This document shows positions 19,239-28,601 of a stretch of 38,055 nucleotides of DNA, one piece after another (position 1 is the first letter of the stretch; each line of letters opens with the position of its first letter). The position numbers and the translations under genes were made by a program. This DNA comes from Acidobacteriota bacterium. GTDB taxonomy: Bacteria; Acidobacteriota; Terriglobia; Terriglobales; Acidobacteriaceae. The DNA is taken from the NCBI GenBank assembly GCA_021791875.1, contig JAJYVU010000033.1, positions 1 to 38,055 of the forward strand, in the 5' to 3' direction. The notes beneath the pieces were generated by a model. That model ran no database searches and had not been told where the DNA came from. It worked only from the letters and a program-made list of their open reading frames with translations.

Positions 19239-20810
19239 CTACTTTGGCTGCTTCTGATATCCCATCCACTTGTCTGCCCAGTGAATGAAATAAATCATGT
19301 TGGGCGCATCGGTGTGGCCGCCATCGTCCTGCCGCCAGGCCAGCTTGCCATTCAGCAGGCCGTCATTCACCGGCGGCATGGGCGCGGTGTGGTAATTCTG
19401 CGTCGGCGCCGGGCTTAGCCCCTTTGCGCCCAGCAGCGTCCACACCTTGCTGGCGTCCACCGTCGCCATCCAGCTTCCGCGCTGGTCGAGCCACCTGGCG
19501 TCGCCCTTCGCCGGAATACCGTAGCTGATAAACACCAGCCGCGGCGCGCACATCGCGATCAGTTCATTCGAGTCGACCGGAATATCGCCCGGGTTCATGC
19601 TGCCAAAGGTCGCCTTCGACGCGTCGTACTTGAGGAAATTGCCCGCCATCCAGTGAAATTCGCCCGCGCTGTCCAGCGTGGCCACTTCTTCGCCAAAGTG
19701 CCTGCGCAGCGGCGTGGCGCCGCCTTTGCCCGACGACCCAACCAGCACCATGGCAAAGCGCGGGTCAAACGCCATCGTGATCAGCGCCGCCTTGCCCCAG
19801 CGCGAGACGCCTTCGATGCCGACTTCATGGCCATTTACAGCCGGATCTGTCTTGAGAAAGTCCAGCCCCTGACTCGCGCCCCAGGCCCAGGCACGCAACG
19901 CGCCCCATTGCTCCGGCGTGCGCGGCTGCCCGTGATTGGTGAGCCCGATGATACCCCGCGTCAACCCCGCACCATTGTCAGCCTGAATGCTGGCCGTATC
20001 GATCATTGTGAAGCCCCAGCCCGCATTGATCAGCTCCCAGGTGCGCGGCAGTCCACCGTCCGCATTCAGGTGTGGGAACTCAAACGGCGGCCGCGACTCC
20101 GGCTCCCACGCTGGATGCTCTTCAAACACTTTCTTGAGCGCCGGATTCTGCTGCACCATCAGCGCCTTCAGCGCCGCGTTGATCTGCTCATACTCCTCCC
20201 GGCTCGGCTGGTTTGGCGCCGGAAAATTTGCCGGACCAAACATCATCAGCATCGGCACCGGGCCTTTCACATTCGCCGGCACCACCTCCATCATGCGAAT
20301 ATTCACATGAATCAGCGGATATGCCGAGTTGTCCACATGGCCGACAACCTCCCGGGCGATCACCGGCTGGAAGCCGATATATTCGTGGTCCACGGCTACC
20401 ACCTGCCAATGGACCTTCGGTACGTTTTTCGGAATGAACCCGTAGACATACTTCTCGTACATCTCTTCAATCTGCGGGCGCCGCTCTTGCCACCACATCT
20501 TCGCCGTGGTCACCTTCTGCCCATTCTTGAGCATGAGTGCCCTCGGTAAATTGGGATACGGATTCGCCAGCGCCTCGTCGTAGTTCGCATGATTCGGCGC
20601 CGTCGGGTTGCCGCTCGGCCCGGGACGAAGCGCCTCGATGCCAAGCTCCTTCATCATGTGCGCGTGCATCTGCTCGGTGGTCATCGTCACCGGCGGTGGG
20701 TACCTGCCCTGCGGCGTTGCGCTCGAATCCTGTTGCGCGCGTGCCGCGCCAGTCCACAGAACGCACGCTGCCGCCAAAGCCACCCCCGCTCCTGAACGGA
20801 AAAATGACAT
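19239..20810 (-). CDS. CE15-like glucuronoyl methylesterase, secreted
   Basis: The product has 523 residues. An N-terminal signal peptide ends near ARAQQ (about residue 26), so the protein is exported. CE15 enzymes cut the ester between 4-O-methyl-glucuronic acid of xylan and lignin alcohols. The alpha/beta-hydrolase nucleophile motif appears as GVSRWGK (Ser near 336), where many family members have GCSRxGK or GHSRxGK. The catalytic His is in DDGGHTD near residue 499. GSSGKGG and the APRLVFISYG segment also fit. The ATG at 20810 has GGAG 8 nt upstream. Its activity on natural substrates is inferred from the family. Confidence 0.85.
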   Translation of the reverse strand: MSFFRSGAGVALAAACVLWTGAARAQQDSSATPQGRYPPPVTMTTEQMHAHMMKELGIEALRPGPSGNPTAPNHANYDEALANPYPNLPRALMLKNGQKVTTAKMWWQERRPQIEEMYEKYVYGFIPKNVPKVHWQVVAVDHEYIGFQPVIAREVVGHVDNSAYPLIHVNIRMMEVVPANVKGPVPMLMMFGPANFPAPNQPSREEYEQINAALKALMVQQNPALKKVFEEHPAWEPESRPPFEFPHLNADGGLPRTWELINAGWGFTMIDTASIQADNGAGLTRGIIGLTNHGQPRTPEQWGALRAWAWGASQGLDFLKTDPAVNGHEVGIEGVSRWGKAALITMAFDPRFAMVLVGSSGKGGATPLRRHFGEEVATLDSAGEFHWMAGNFLKYDASKATFGSMNPGDIPVDSNELIAMCAPRLVFISYGIPAKGDARWLDQRGSWMATVDASKVWTLLGAKGLSPAPTQNYHTAPMPPVNDGLLNGKLAWRQDDGGHTDAPNMIYFIHWADKWMGYQKQPK

Positions 20811-20922
20811 CGCGGAATCTCCTTTTTCCTGCGTCCGCCATCTTACGGCAAAATATCCTCAATTTGCATGCACTAATCGATTTTCCTCATTTTTTACAAC
20901 TCTGAGACTTTGCCGCTGAAAT

Positions 20923-20945
20923 CGCCATCTTCCAGATGGCGTTTT
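20923..20945 (+). promoter_or_regulatory. Terminator-like hairpin in the ppc leader
   Basis: CGCCATCT (20923-20930), a 3-nt loop and AGATGGCG (20934-20941) are followed by TTTT (20942-20945). Beyond a T-T mismatch, AAA and TTT can extend the stem. It lies about 50 nt before the ppc ATG, inside the probable 5' untranslated region. It could be an attenuator, an upstream terminator or a protein-binding site. Confidence 0.5.
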
Positions 20946-20995
20946 GCGCCCGCAACTCGAATCCGGCCCGCCTCATCCGTCATAATCAAAGAGAT

Positions 20996-23842
20996 ATGCC
21001 CTCTCTTTGGAAACCATCCAGCTGGGCCAGCCGTTTGGCCGAACTTGAAGCCCGCTCGGGCGATCTGAAGGAAGTACCGCTCCGGCGCGACGTGCGTTCG
21101 CTCGGCATGCTGCTGGGCGAAGTGCTCCGCGAACAGGCCGGCGAGGAGTTCTTCCAGCGCGTCGAAACCCTGCGCCTCACCGCCATCCGCCGCCGCGAAG
21201 CGCAAGCCGCGAACCGGCTCGATCAGGCCGGGCAGCTCATGGAATCAGCCGTCCGCGACGTGCATGCCCTGCCCGTCAACGACGCCTACAAACTCACCCG
21301 CGCCTTCGCCTTCTACTTTGACCTCATCAACCTTGCCGAAACCAATCACCGCAAACGCCGCCGCCTGTCTCACCAGCTCCACGGGGCAGATGTGCAGCGC
21401 GGCTCGCTGCGCGGCACCCTGCGCGCCATGCGCGAGGCCGGCATCTCGGCCGAGGAAGCGCTCGGCTACCTGCGCCGCATCTTCGTGGTGCCGGTCTTCA
21501 CGGCTCACCCAACAGAAGTCGCCCGCCGCACCGTGCTCTTCAAGCGCCGCCGCATCGGCGATTACCTCGCGCGTCTCGACGCCATCCCCATCCCCGAAGA
21601 GCAGTTGCAGGATCTGGAAGACGCCGTCACCGCCGAGATCACCGCGCTCTGGCAGTCGGACGAGGTTCGCAGCCGCCGCCCTGAGGTCGCCGACGAATTC
21701 AAGATGGGCCTCGATTACTACGAGATCTCCATCTTCGAAACGCTGCCCGATATTTATCAGGAAGTGGCCGATGCGCTCTCCTGCGAGTACGGCCTCAAGA
21801 TCGACGTGATTGATCTGCCCATCATGCTCGGCTTCGGCTCGTGGATCGGCGGCGACCGCGACGGCAATCCCTTCGTCACGCCGCAGGTCACGCGCCACGC
21901 CATCCGTGAATCGCGCGCGCGCCTGCTCGACTACTATCAGACGCGCGTCCAGAGCCTCATCGACCTTATCACCACTTCGGCGCAGCAGTTGCCGGTCAGC
22001 GAAGAGCTGCAAGCGCGCCTCGACGGCTACCTGAAAGGCCTGCGCACCGGCGAAGAAGTTCTCTTCGGTTCTCGCTTCCAGCATGAGATTTACCGCCGTT
22101 ATCTCTCCTGCATCGCGGCGCGGCTGCGCTGCACCGCCGGCCAATCTCCGCAGAACGCCAACGCCCTCGAAAACTCCCTCGCCGAACTCGGCCCCTACAC
22201 CAGCTCGCAGGAGCTTTCCGGCGACCTCGAAGTGCTGCGCCGCAGCCTCATCGAGAATCGCGGCGTGCGCATCGCCGAATCCCTCGTCGATCCGCTGATT
22301 CTGCTCGTCCGCACCTTCGGCCTGCATCTGCACACGCTCGACATTCGCCAGCACGCCCGCATTCACCGCAAGGCGCTCGAAGAGTGCTCCGCGTGGGCGC
22401 CCTGCCTCGACCCATCCCGGGAAGTCTCGCTGCCCACCGAACTGAGCCCCGCTACGCTCGACGTGCTGGAAACTGTGCGCACCATCGCGGAAGTCAAATC
22501 CGGCGTCAGCCCTGAGACCATCCGCCAGTACGTCATCAGCGGCGCGGCCAATGCCGGGGACGTCACCGCCGTCTTGTGGCTCACGCGCCTGGCAGGCGTG
22601 GACGCAGCCGGCAAGGATCACGATCCCGGCCTGATGCCCGTGCCCCTCTTCGAGTCCATTGAAGACCTGCGCAACGCACCCGCGGTCTGTCGCGAGCTCT
22701 GGAATAACCCCGAGTACCGCAGCCTGCTGGCCTCCTGGGGCAACACGCAGGAAATCATGCTCGGCTATTCCGACTCCAACAAAGACGGCGGCATGCTCAC
22801 CAGCACGTGGGAAATCTTCCGCGCGCATCGTGCCCTGCACCAGGTGGCGCACGAGTGCGGCATCACGCTGCGCCTCTTCCATGGACGCGGAGGCACGGTC
22901 GGTCGCGGCGGCGGGCCCACGCATCGGTCCATCTACTCGCAGCCGGTGGACGCTTTTGACGGCCAGATCCGCATCACCGAGCAGGGCGAAGTCCTCAACT
23001 TCAAGTACTCTGACGTGGTCCTCGCCGAGCGCAATCTGGAGCTGATGATTGCCGCTTCACTCGACGCCCTGGCGCGGCCCAACGCAAAGATGGCAGACAG
23101 CCACCAGTCCGGCATTCTGCAGCCCTCATGGGAGGCGGCCTTCGACGAACTCTCCGCCGCGGCCTACGCTTTCTACCGCCAAAGCATCCTCGACGACCCT
23201 GAGGTCCTTGAGTACTTCGAGCTGGCCACGCCCGTCTCTGAGCTGGAGCACGCCAAGATCGGCTCGCGCCCCGCGCGCCGCGGCGGCAAGATGAGCTTCG
23301 ACAGTCTGCGCGCCATTCCCTGGGTCTTTGGATGGACGCAAAGCCGCTTGCTCATCCCCGCATGGTTCGGCGTGGGCCATGCCTTCACGCAGTTCTTTGA
23401 GAAACCGGGCGGCGTCGAACTGCTGCGCGAAATGCTCGCCGAGTTCCCGCTCTTCATCGACCTCATCCGCAACGTGGAAATGGCGCTGGCCAAGGCTGAC
23501 CTGGGCATCGCGTCTCTCTACTCCACCCTGGTGCCCGACGCCGGGCTGCGCGAGCGCGTCTTCACCAAGCTCAAAGCGGAATTCGAGCGCACGCGCAAGA
23601 CACTGCTCACCGTGGCGAAGCAAAACGAGCTGCTCGATGAAAATCCCGTCCTCGCGCGCTCCATTCGTTTGCGCAACCCTTATGTCGATCCCATGAGCCT
23701 CATCCAGGTGGACCTGTTGCGCCGCAAGCGCGCCCTGCTCGAAAACGGCACGCCCGCCGACAGCCCCGCACTGGACGAGATTCATCGCGCCATCGCCGGC
23801 ACCATCAACGGCATCTCGGCAGGGCTACGAAACACTGGTTGA
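20996..23842 (+). CDS. ppc: Phosphoenolpyruvate carboxylase
   Basis: The enzyme adds bicarbonate to PEP to form oxaloacetate, refilling the TCA cycle in the cytosol. The product has 948 residues, within the normal 880-970. The catalytic His lies in FTAHPTEVARRT near residue 170. GGDRDGNPFVT, GYSDSNKDGG (a family signature) and the mobile loop FHGRGGTVGRGGGP follow. The C-terminus ends in AGLRNTG, the conserved PEPC end. ATG 20996 is chosen because the N-terminal homology starts there; only a weak AGAG precedes it. A hairpin lies in the leader and a strong terminator follows, so the gene is a single transcription unit. Confidence 0.97.
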   Translation: MPSLWKPSSWASRLAELEARSGDLKEVPLRRDVRSLGMLLGEVLREQAGEEFFQRVETLRLTAIRRREAQAANRLDQAGQLMESAVRDVHALPVNDAYKLTRAFAFYFDLINLAETNHRKRRRLSHQLHGADVQRGSLRGTLRAMREAGISAEEALGYLRRIFVVPVFTAHPTEVARRTVLFKRRRIGDYLARLDAIPIPEEQLQDLEDAVTAEITALWQSDEVRSRRPEVADEFKMGLDYYEISIFETLPDIYQEVADALSCEYGLKIDVIDLPIMLGFGSWIGGDRDGNPFVTPQVTRHAIRESRARLLDYYQTRVQSLIDLITTSAQQLPVSEELQARLDGYLKGLRTGEEVLFGSRFQHEIYRRYLSCIAARLRCTAGQSPQNANALENSLAELGPYTSSQELSGDLEVLRRSLIENRGVRIAESLVDPLILLVRTFGLHLHTLDIRQHARIHRKALEECSAWAPCLDPSREVSLPTELSPATLDVLETVRTIAEVKSGVSPETIRQYVISGAANAGDVTAVLWLTRLAGVDAAGKDHDPGLMPVPLFESIEDLRNAPAVCRELWNNPEYRSLLASWGNTQEIMLGYSDSNKDGGMLTSTWEIFRAHRALHQVAHECGITLRLFHGRGGTVGRGGGPTHRSIYSQPVDAFDGQIRITEQGEVLNFKYSDVVLAERNLELMIAASLDALARPNAKMADSHQSGILQPSWEAAFDELSAAAYAFYRQSILDDPEVLEYFELATPVSELEHAKIGSRPARRGGKMSFDSLRAIPWVFGWTQSRLLIPAWFGVGHAFTQFFEKPGGVELLREMLAEFPLFIDLIRNVEMALAKADLGIASLYSTLVPDAGLRERVFTKLKAEFERTRKTLLTVAKQNELLDENPVLARSIRLRNPYVDPMSLIQVDLLRRKRALLENGTPADSPALDEIHRAIAGTINGISAGLRNTG

Positions 23843-23863
23843 TCCCAATTCCGAACCACAAAG

Positions 23864-23903
23864 CAAAGGCCGTTTCCCATTCCGGGAGCGGCCTTTGTTT
23901 TTG
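23864..23903 (+). terminator. Intrinsic terminator of ppc
   Basis: A 9-bp perfect stem, CAAAGGCCG (23864-23872) and CGGCCTTTG (23889-23897), is followed by TTTTTGT. The 16-nt loop contains a small CCC/GGG inner pairing. It starts 21 bp after the ppc stop, the best terminator in the window. Confidence 0.85.
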
Positions 23904-23951
23904 TGACGGAATCCACTCAACATCGCGCGTCGTCTCGCCTATGCTGCGCAC

Positions 23952-25163
23952 ATGGCAACACACGTCGCATCGCCGCACAACACGCGCCCCAAAGCGCCGC
24001 CCATGCCGCAGGAAGACATCAGATCTGTGATCGAGCGCTTCCACAAGTGGGCCGGGCATCAGGCAGAATCAGTCCGTGAACTCACCTACGAGGAAGCTGT
24101 CGCGCGCTCGCGGCGACGCGCCTATGCCAACGACAATCCCATTCCCCCCGAGCCCGTGAAGACCGCCGCATCGCCGGCGCCGGTCGCTCCTCCGTCTCCT
24201 ATTCCCTTTCCGGTGGTCAACGAACCGCCGGCTATCAAAGCCCCTGGCAGACCCTCCAACCCATCACCCGCCAACGCCGCAAAGGCCGGCAAAAAAGCCG
24301 CCTCCGAAGATGCGCACACGCAGAGCGCGGCAGCCAAAGCCGCCAAGGCGGAGCCCACTGCCAAGCCCCGCCCCCCGAAGAGCGCCGCCTCGCGCACCAG
24401 GGCAGAATCTGCTGCCAAACCTCGCACGGCGGAGAAAGAATCTGCAAGAAAAGCCGCTCCCAGGGCTGCAACAACCAAATCAAAACCGGTGTGCAAGACT
24501 TCCATCCCGCCCTCCCCCGCAAATTCGGCTGGGGATACCGCACTCATAGCCGCCGTTGAATCTCCGGCTTGCGCCAGCTTCGCCGCAGCTTCGGCCTATG
24601 CCGAGATGCAGAAAGCTGCCAGCCGGCCGGAGCCCGATTCCGCGCCGGAAACCACCTTTGCAGAGGTGCTGGCCGCGCAGATTCACTCTCCCCACCTGGA
24701 ACCGGTGGGATTCTCTGCCACAGCAGCCATCGTGCCTTCCGCTGGCTCCGCCTCCGGGACTGCTCTGGCTCCCGCGCCCATTGCAGCATCCGCCATTGCG
24801 CCGCTGCCTGACGACGTTCCGGCCGTCCACCTTACCGTGCGCCTTGCCGTCGACGAACGCGACGCCCTGCGCGAGCGCGCCCGCGACCTCGGCATGACGC
24901 CCTCGGCCTACGTGCGCCAGTGCGCGCTGGAGATAGATTCGCTGCGCGTGGCCTTTGAAAACGCACGGCTGGCTCGGGAGCAGGCTTCCGCTGCACTGAC
25001 CCACGCGCTCTCAGAGCCGCACTCTGCCGATACGTCCGCTGCGCTCTGCCTCAGCCCGGGCACCGCACGCCGCCGCGCGCAGAACACGGCATGGTTCACT
25101 CGCCTCAGGAATTTCATTTTCGCGCGCAAAGCAAAAACCCAGGCCTTCGCCACGCGCGCCTGA
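23952..25163 (+). CDS. Ala/Pro-rich protein with C-terminal ribbon-helix-helix-like domain
   Basis: The product has 403 residues in three parts. An N-terminal helical segment (about 20-60) includes VIERFHKWAGHQAESVRELT. A long low-complexity tract (about 60-290) is rich in Ala, Pro, Lys and Ser and is probably disordered. From about 292, VHLTVRLAVDERDALRERAR and GMTPSAYVRQCALE form a beta-helix-helix pattern like MobC or CopG/Arc-type DNA-binding proteins, followed by a helical, coiled-coil-like stretch. Such domains usually bind DNA as dimers, but no relaxase, toxin or plasmid gene is nearby. ATG 24003 is an alternative start. I assign no function beyond possible DNA binding. Confidence 0.72.
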   Translation: MATHVASPHNTRPKAPPMPQEDIRSVIERFHKWAGHQAESVRELTYEEAVARSRRRAYANDNPIPPEPVKTAASPAPVAPPSPIPFPVVNEPPAIKAPGRPSNPSPANAAKAGKKAASEDAHTQSAAAKAAKAEPTAKPRPPKSAASRTRAESAAKPRTAEKESARKAAPRAATTKSKPVCKTSIPPSPANSAGDTALIAAVESPACASFAAASAYAEMQKAASRPEPDSAPETTFAEVLAAQIHSPHLEPVGFSATAAIVPSAGSASGTALAPAPIAASAIAPLPDDVPAVHLTVRLAVDERDALRERARDLGMTPSAYVRQCALEIDSLRVAFENARLAREQASAALTHALSEPHSADTSAALCLSPGTARRRAQNTAWFTRLRNFIFARKAKTQAFATRA

Positions 25164-25229
25164 CACCGCGCCTCATCCACGCGCATCGCGCGGGATCGTG
25201 GCTCGCTGGGGACATGTTTGCATTAGGAT

Positions 25230-26519
25230 TCACGATGCGCGCGGCTGTCCGGCTTCCAGTCCCAAGAGTGCGTCGGCGGTCAGTTCGTCAGTCTGCCGCA
25301 ATTTGGGGAACATCGCGCTCCACAAACCAGTCACCACCATCGCCCCAATGCCGCCGTAAACCACGGCCCGCACCGCGCCCCACCAGTGCGCGGTCACGCC
25401 GCTCTCAAACTCGCCGAGTTCATTCGATGCGCCCACAAACAGCGAGTTCACGGCGCTGACGCGCCCGCGCATCTGCTGCGGCGTGGCCAGTTGCAGAATC
25501 GCCGAGCGAATCACCACGCTCACCATGTCTGACGCGCCCACCACGAACAGCGCCGCCAGAGACAGCGCCACGTCGCGCGAGACGCCAAACAGCACCGTCG
25601 ATGCTCCAAAGATGGCCACGCACACCAGCATGGTCGCGCCCGACTTGCGTGTGATGGGCCGCACCGTCATCGTGAGCGACACCACCAGCGCGCCCACGGC
25701 CGGCGCGGCTCGCAGCAGGCCCAGCCCGCGCGGGCCCGCGTGCAGAATGTCTTCGGCAAATATCGGCAGCAGCGCCACCGCCCCACCCAGCAGCACGGCA
25801 AACAGGTCCAGTGAAATCGCAGCCAGCAGAATCTGTTTCTGCATCACGTAGCGAAAACCGGCCAGCAGCACTTCCTTCGAGATGGCCTTGTACTCCATCC
25901 GCCCCGGCCGCACCCGCAACGAACCCACCAGCAGCAGGAACCACAGCAGCGTGCCGATCATGAACAGGTACACGATCGCCGCCCCGTGCAGACGCCCTGG
26001 AATCGGCAGCGTATAAAGGATGCCGCCCAGCGCCGGTCCGGCAAAGTTCGCGATCTGGAAGATGGTGGCGCCCCACGTCACCGCGTTGACAAAATGTTCC
26101 TTGGGAACCAGGTGCGGAATCAGCGCCGACGATGCCGGCCCGCTGAATGCCCGTCCGGAACCAATGAGGAACAGGATGACGTAGATCGGCCACACATGCG
26201 GCAGGCGAAACCACGACAGCAGAAAGAGCCCCAGCGTGCAGAAGATTTGCAGCGCGTAGCAGGTGAGGATCACCGCGCGCCGGTCAAAGCGGTCTGCGGC
26301 ATGCCCGGCCGGCAGCATGAACAGCAGCCCGGGCAAAAACAGCGCCAGCCCGGTGTAGCCCAGGGCCAGCGCGCTGTGCGTCATCTCGTAGATTTGCCAG
26401 GCTACGGCCAGCGCCTGTGCCTCGGCGCCCAGAATCACCATCACGCGGGCCATCTGGTACAGCCTGAAGTCGCGTGAGAGGAAGGCCGCCGCCGCACCGC
26501 CGCCGGATTTCTGATCCAT
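25230..26519 (-). CDS. MFS exporter, EntS-like (MFS_3)
   Basis: The product is an inner-membrane protein of 429 residues with about 12 hydrophobic helices. The N-terminal helices and the loop GHAADRFDRRAVIL match the MFS motif A region. The overall pattern resembles EntS-type and other MFS_3 members, which export siderophores or small toxic molecules. The ATG at 26519 is preferred; a TTG at 26546 in frame would extend it by nine residues across a palindrome. Nothing nearby indicates the substrate (no siderophore genes). It follows the nuclease-helicase gene by 120 bp on the same strand. Confidence 0.85.
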   Translation of the reverse strand: MDQKSGGGAAAAFLSRDFRLYQMARVMVILGAEAQALAVAWQIYEMTHSALALGYTGLALFLPGLLFMLPAGHAADRFDRRAVILTCYALQIFCTLGLFLLSWFRLPHVWPIYVILFLIGSGRAFSGPASSALIPHLVPKEHFVNAVTWGATIFQIANFAGPALGGILYTLPIPGRLHGAAIVYLFMIGTLLWFLLLVGSLRVRPGRMEYKAISKEVLLAGFRYVMQKQILLAAISLDLFAVLLGGAVALLPIFAEDILHAGPRGLGLLRAAPAVGALVVSLTMTVRPITRKSGATMLVCVAIFGASTVLFGVSRDVALSLAALFVVGASDMVSVVIRSAILQLATPQQMRGRVSAVNSLFVGASNELGEFESGVTAHWWGAVRAVVYGGIGAMVVTGLWSAMFPKLRQTDELTADALLGLEAGQPRAS

Positions 26520-26528
26520 ACGTTGTCT

Positions 26529-26542
26529 ACTGTTTATACAGT
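26529..26542 (-). promoter_or_regulatory. Palindrome upstream of the EntS-like MFS gene
   Basis: ACTGT and ACAGT arms surround a 4-bp TTAT centre. On the minus strand this reads TGTATAAAC, which could act as an extended -10 box only 10 bp before the chosen ATG, or as a small operator. It is too short for a classical LexA box (CTG-N10-CAG). Confidence 0.3.
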
Positions 26543-26639
26543 GCAACGCGGGTCGCGGTCAGCAGACCGACTGTGAAAATGCCAGCAGCGCATGACTCAG
26601 CCGGATAAACGGACCGCCGGTATCTGGATCAGGTCACTT

Positions 26640-28601
26640 TCAGTCAAGGGCGGGGATGCCGCACTCACGGAGATACTCGTAGGTTCCGTCATAGAAACCC
26701 GGAGGACGGGTATGGTCAGATGCATCCCCGCGAGGCACAAAGATGACCATACCTTGTCGAGCACGGGTCAATATCACGCGATAAGCGTTTTTCAAATACA
26801 GGCGCCTTGATTCATCCCTCACCGCCAGCCATTTCGTGCCCTTAAAAGACTGGTACGTCCATTGCCCCCCGTCATACCGAAAGTCCGCGTCCCAACAGAC
26901 GCCAACCCAGTCCAGCTCAAGCCCTTGTACCGCAAACTCGCTCGCAACATCCTCCAGGTAGTAGGAAGATCGCACATCCGACTTGCCATTCAGGAACCAG
27001 TTGGTGGGATCGATGTCGGCCTTCATGTGTATGCCTTCTGGCTTGAGGCGTTGAGCCCCTGACGATGCGATCAGGCCATACCGTTCTGTGCCGCGCGCTC
27101 TCTTGCGCAACCATGCTCTTGCTGCACTGAGATCACGGGTAAGGCAAATAGGGTAGGTCGCGCGAATCTTCCCATAAGAATCGCTCGCGGCTTTCAAGTT
27201 GTTATCTACGATGTGCCCCACAAGATCTGACAGCGCCTCAGCACGAAACGACCGCATAGAAACAGCCAGATGAAGGCGCTCATCCTGATGGACTCTTTCC
27301 GAGTTGAGAAACTCGGTTACTTCGCGTTCCGAGCCGTATTCAGGAAGCGCGATTCGGGGAGACACGTAGACTTCCCAAGCCGGAAACCGCGATTCCAGTG
27401 CGCGGATCCATTCTGATATACCAGCTTCGCCAGTATTGATCTCCTGGCCACCTCCCACAAGACACACCACCGTACACCAATCCGAATGCCGATCCATCAC
27501 TCCAATCAAAAACTCCGGTTCTGACATGTTGAAATCGGACTTTCCACGCTTGCGCTGCATGAAGCTGGCTGCCTGCTCGCGTGTCCATGCGCGTTGTGCT
27601 TCGTCAAAAATCACTACCTTTTCGACAGGAACACCGTCCTTTTTCAAATATTCATCTCGGAAGTGGTGAACATTCTGGATGAACTCAGTCACCTTGCGCG
27701 CCGCCTTGCGCTTTGAACCATCGCGTTGTGCATTGTCGCGAGCAAGCGCTTCTCTAAGCACTGCAACTAATGGACCGTTGCCGGAAAGAAATACAGCGTT
27801 CTCCTCACGATGTTCTTCAAAGCGCGTGGTTGCGATATTCAGCCCCGCAAGCGTCTTACCGGAACCCGGAACTCCGGTGACAAAACAGATTGCCTTGGCA
27901 TCCTTCTGACGAGCATGGTCAATCACGGCACTCACACTCGCATATGTTTCCTCCAGATTCTTATCTTCGGCGCTCTTGCGACGGATATCCGCCACGCTAT
28001 GGGTGCGGTACAGAACCTCCGCGGCCTCCACAATGGTAGGAGTTGGCCTGTAACCCGTAGCCATCCAACCCTCGATAGGCAGGGACGAAAAGCTGTGGGC
28101 AGCACAGATATCATCAATAATCCCGCCCAGATCACTTGCACATGCGGCTACCGGAGATGCCACTCCATCTTCGGCAAAGGCGAACGACGGCAGCGGTAGA
28201 GGGTGCGCATTCGTGGCGACCAAGACTGGAACGATTGGGGCATCGTGGCTGCCCTCATGGAAGTTCTTGAGGTCAAGTGCATAGTCTTCTACCTGGTTGA
28301 ATGCACTCGCGTCATGTTTCGTCGCGCCGACTTTGAACTCAATTACAAAGACGATATTGCCTGATATCAGCACTGCATCGGCACGTTTACCCATTCTTGG
28401 AATGTAGAGCTCAAGAAAGATTCGCCCCTCACGTCGGCCACCGAGTGCCGTCTTGAGAATCGCAATCTGTTGTCGCCATGCAGAGGTCTGCTGCTCTTCG
28501 AGGGAGTGGTGGTGTTGCGCCGCGAGCACTCCCAGGATTCGTTCGGGGGCGTCGTCGAGAAAGACCGATATCGGTTCCGTGTAGTAGGCCCTGATCGCCA
28601 T
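26640..28601 (-). CDS. Nuclease-helicase fusion: PD-(D/E)XK plus DUF2075 SF1-like ATPase
   Basis: The product is a 653-residue cytosolic protein. Residues about 55-110 form a RecB-like nuclease core: Glu64, Asp75 in KRADAVL, Glu88-Phe-Lys90 (ExK), and Gln103...Tyr107 (QxxxY). The ATPase follows with Walker A GVPGSGKT (243-250), Walker B IFDEAQ (331-336), and motif VI-like YRVILTRARQG near 618. The middle matches the DUF2075 family. The fusion suggests cutting coupled to ATP-driven movement on nucleic acid, as in single-gene phage defence proteins; no phage test can be read from sequence. The DNA is lower in GC than its neighbours, consistent with transfer. The gene stands alone with no methylase or toxin. 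Confidence 0.88.
   Translation of the reverse strand: MAIRAYYTEPISVFLDDAPERILGVLAAQHHHSLEEQQTSAWRQQIAILKTALGGRREGRIFLELYIPRMGKRADAVLISGNIVFVIEFKVGATKHDASAFNQVEDYALDLKNFHEGSHDAPIVPVLVATNAHPLPLPSFAFAEDGVASPVAACASDLGGIIDDICAAHSFSSLPIEGWMATGYRPTPTIVEAAEVLYRTHSVADIRRKSAEDKNLEETYASVSAVIDHARQKDAKAICFVTGVPGSGKTLAGLNIATTRFEEHREENAVFLSGNGPLVAVLREALARDNAQRDGSKRKAARKVTEFIQNVHHFRDEYLKKDGVPVEKVVIFDEAQRAWTREQAASFMQRKRGKSDFNMSEPEFLIGVMDRHSDWCTVVCLVGGGQEINTGEAGISEWIRALESRFPAWEVYVSPRIALPEYGSEREVTEFLNSERVHQDERLHLAVSMRSFRAEALSDLVGHIVDNNLKAASDSYGKIRATYPICLTRDLSAARAWLRKRARGTERYGLIASSGAQRLKPEGIHMKADIDPTNWFLNGKSDVRSSYYLEDVASEFAVQGLELDWVGVCWDADFRYDGGQWTYQSFKGTKWLAVRDESRRLYLKNAYRVILTRARQGMVIFVPRGDASDHTRPPGFYDGTYEYLRECGIPALD

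Noticed and set aside
21245..22924. A 559-residue open frame on the minus strand opposite ppc
   Set aside because: Antisense shadow of a highly biased coding region; ppc has all catalytic motifs.
26529..26542. Possible LexA (SOS) box
   Set aside because: The arms are 6 bp apart instead of the 10-bp spacing of known CTG-N10-CAG boxes; kept only as a weak generic palindrome.
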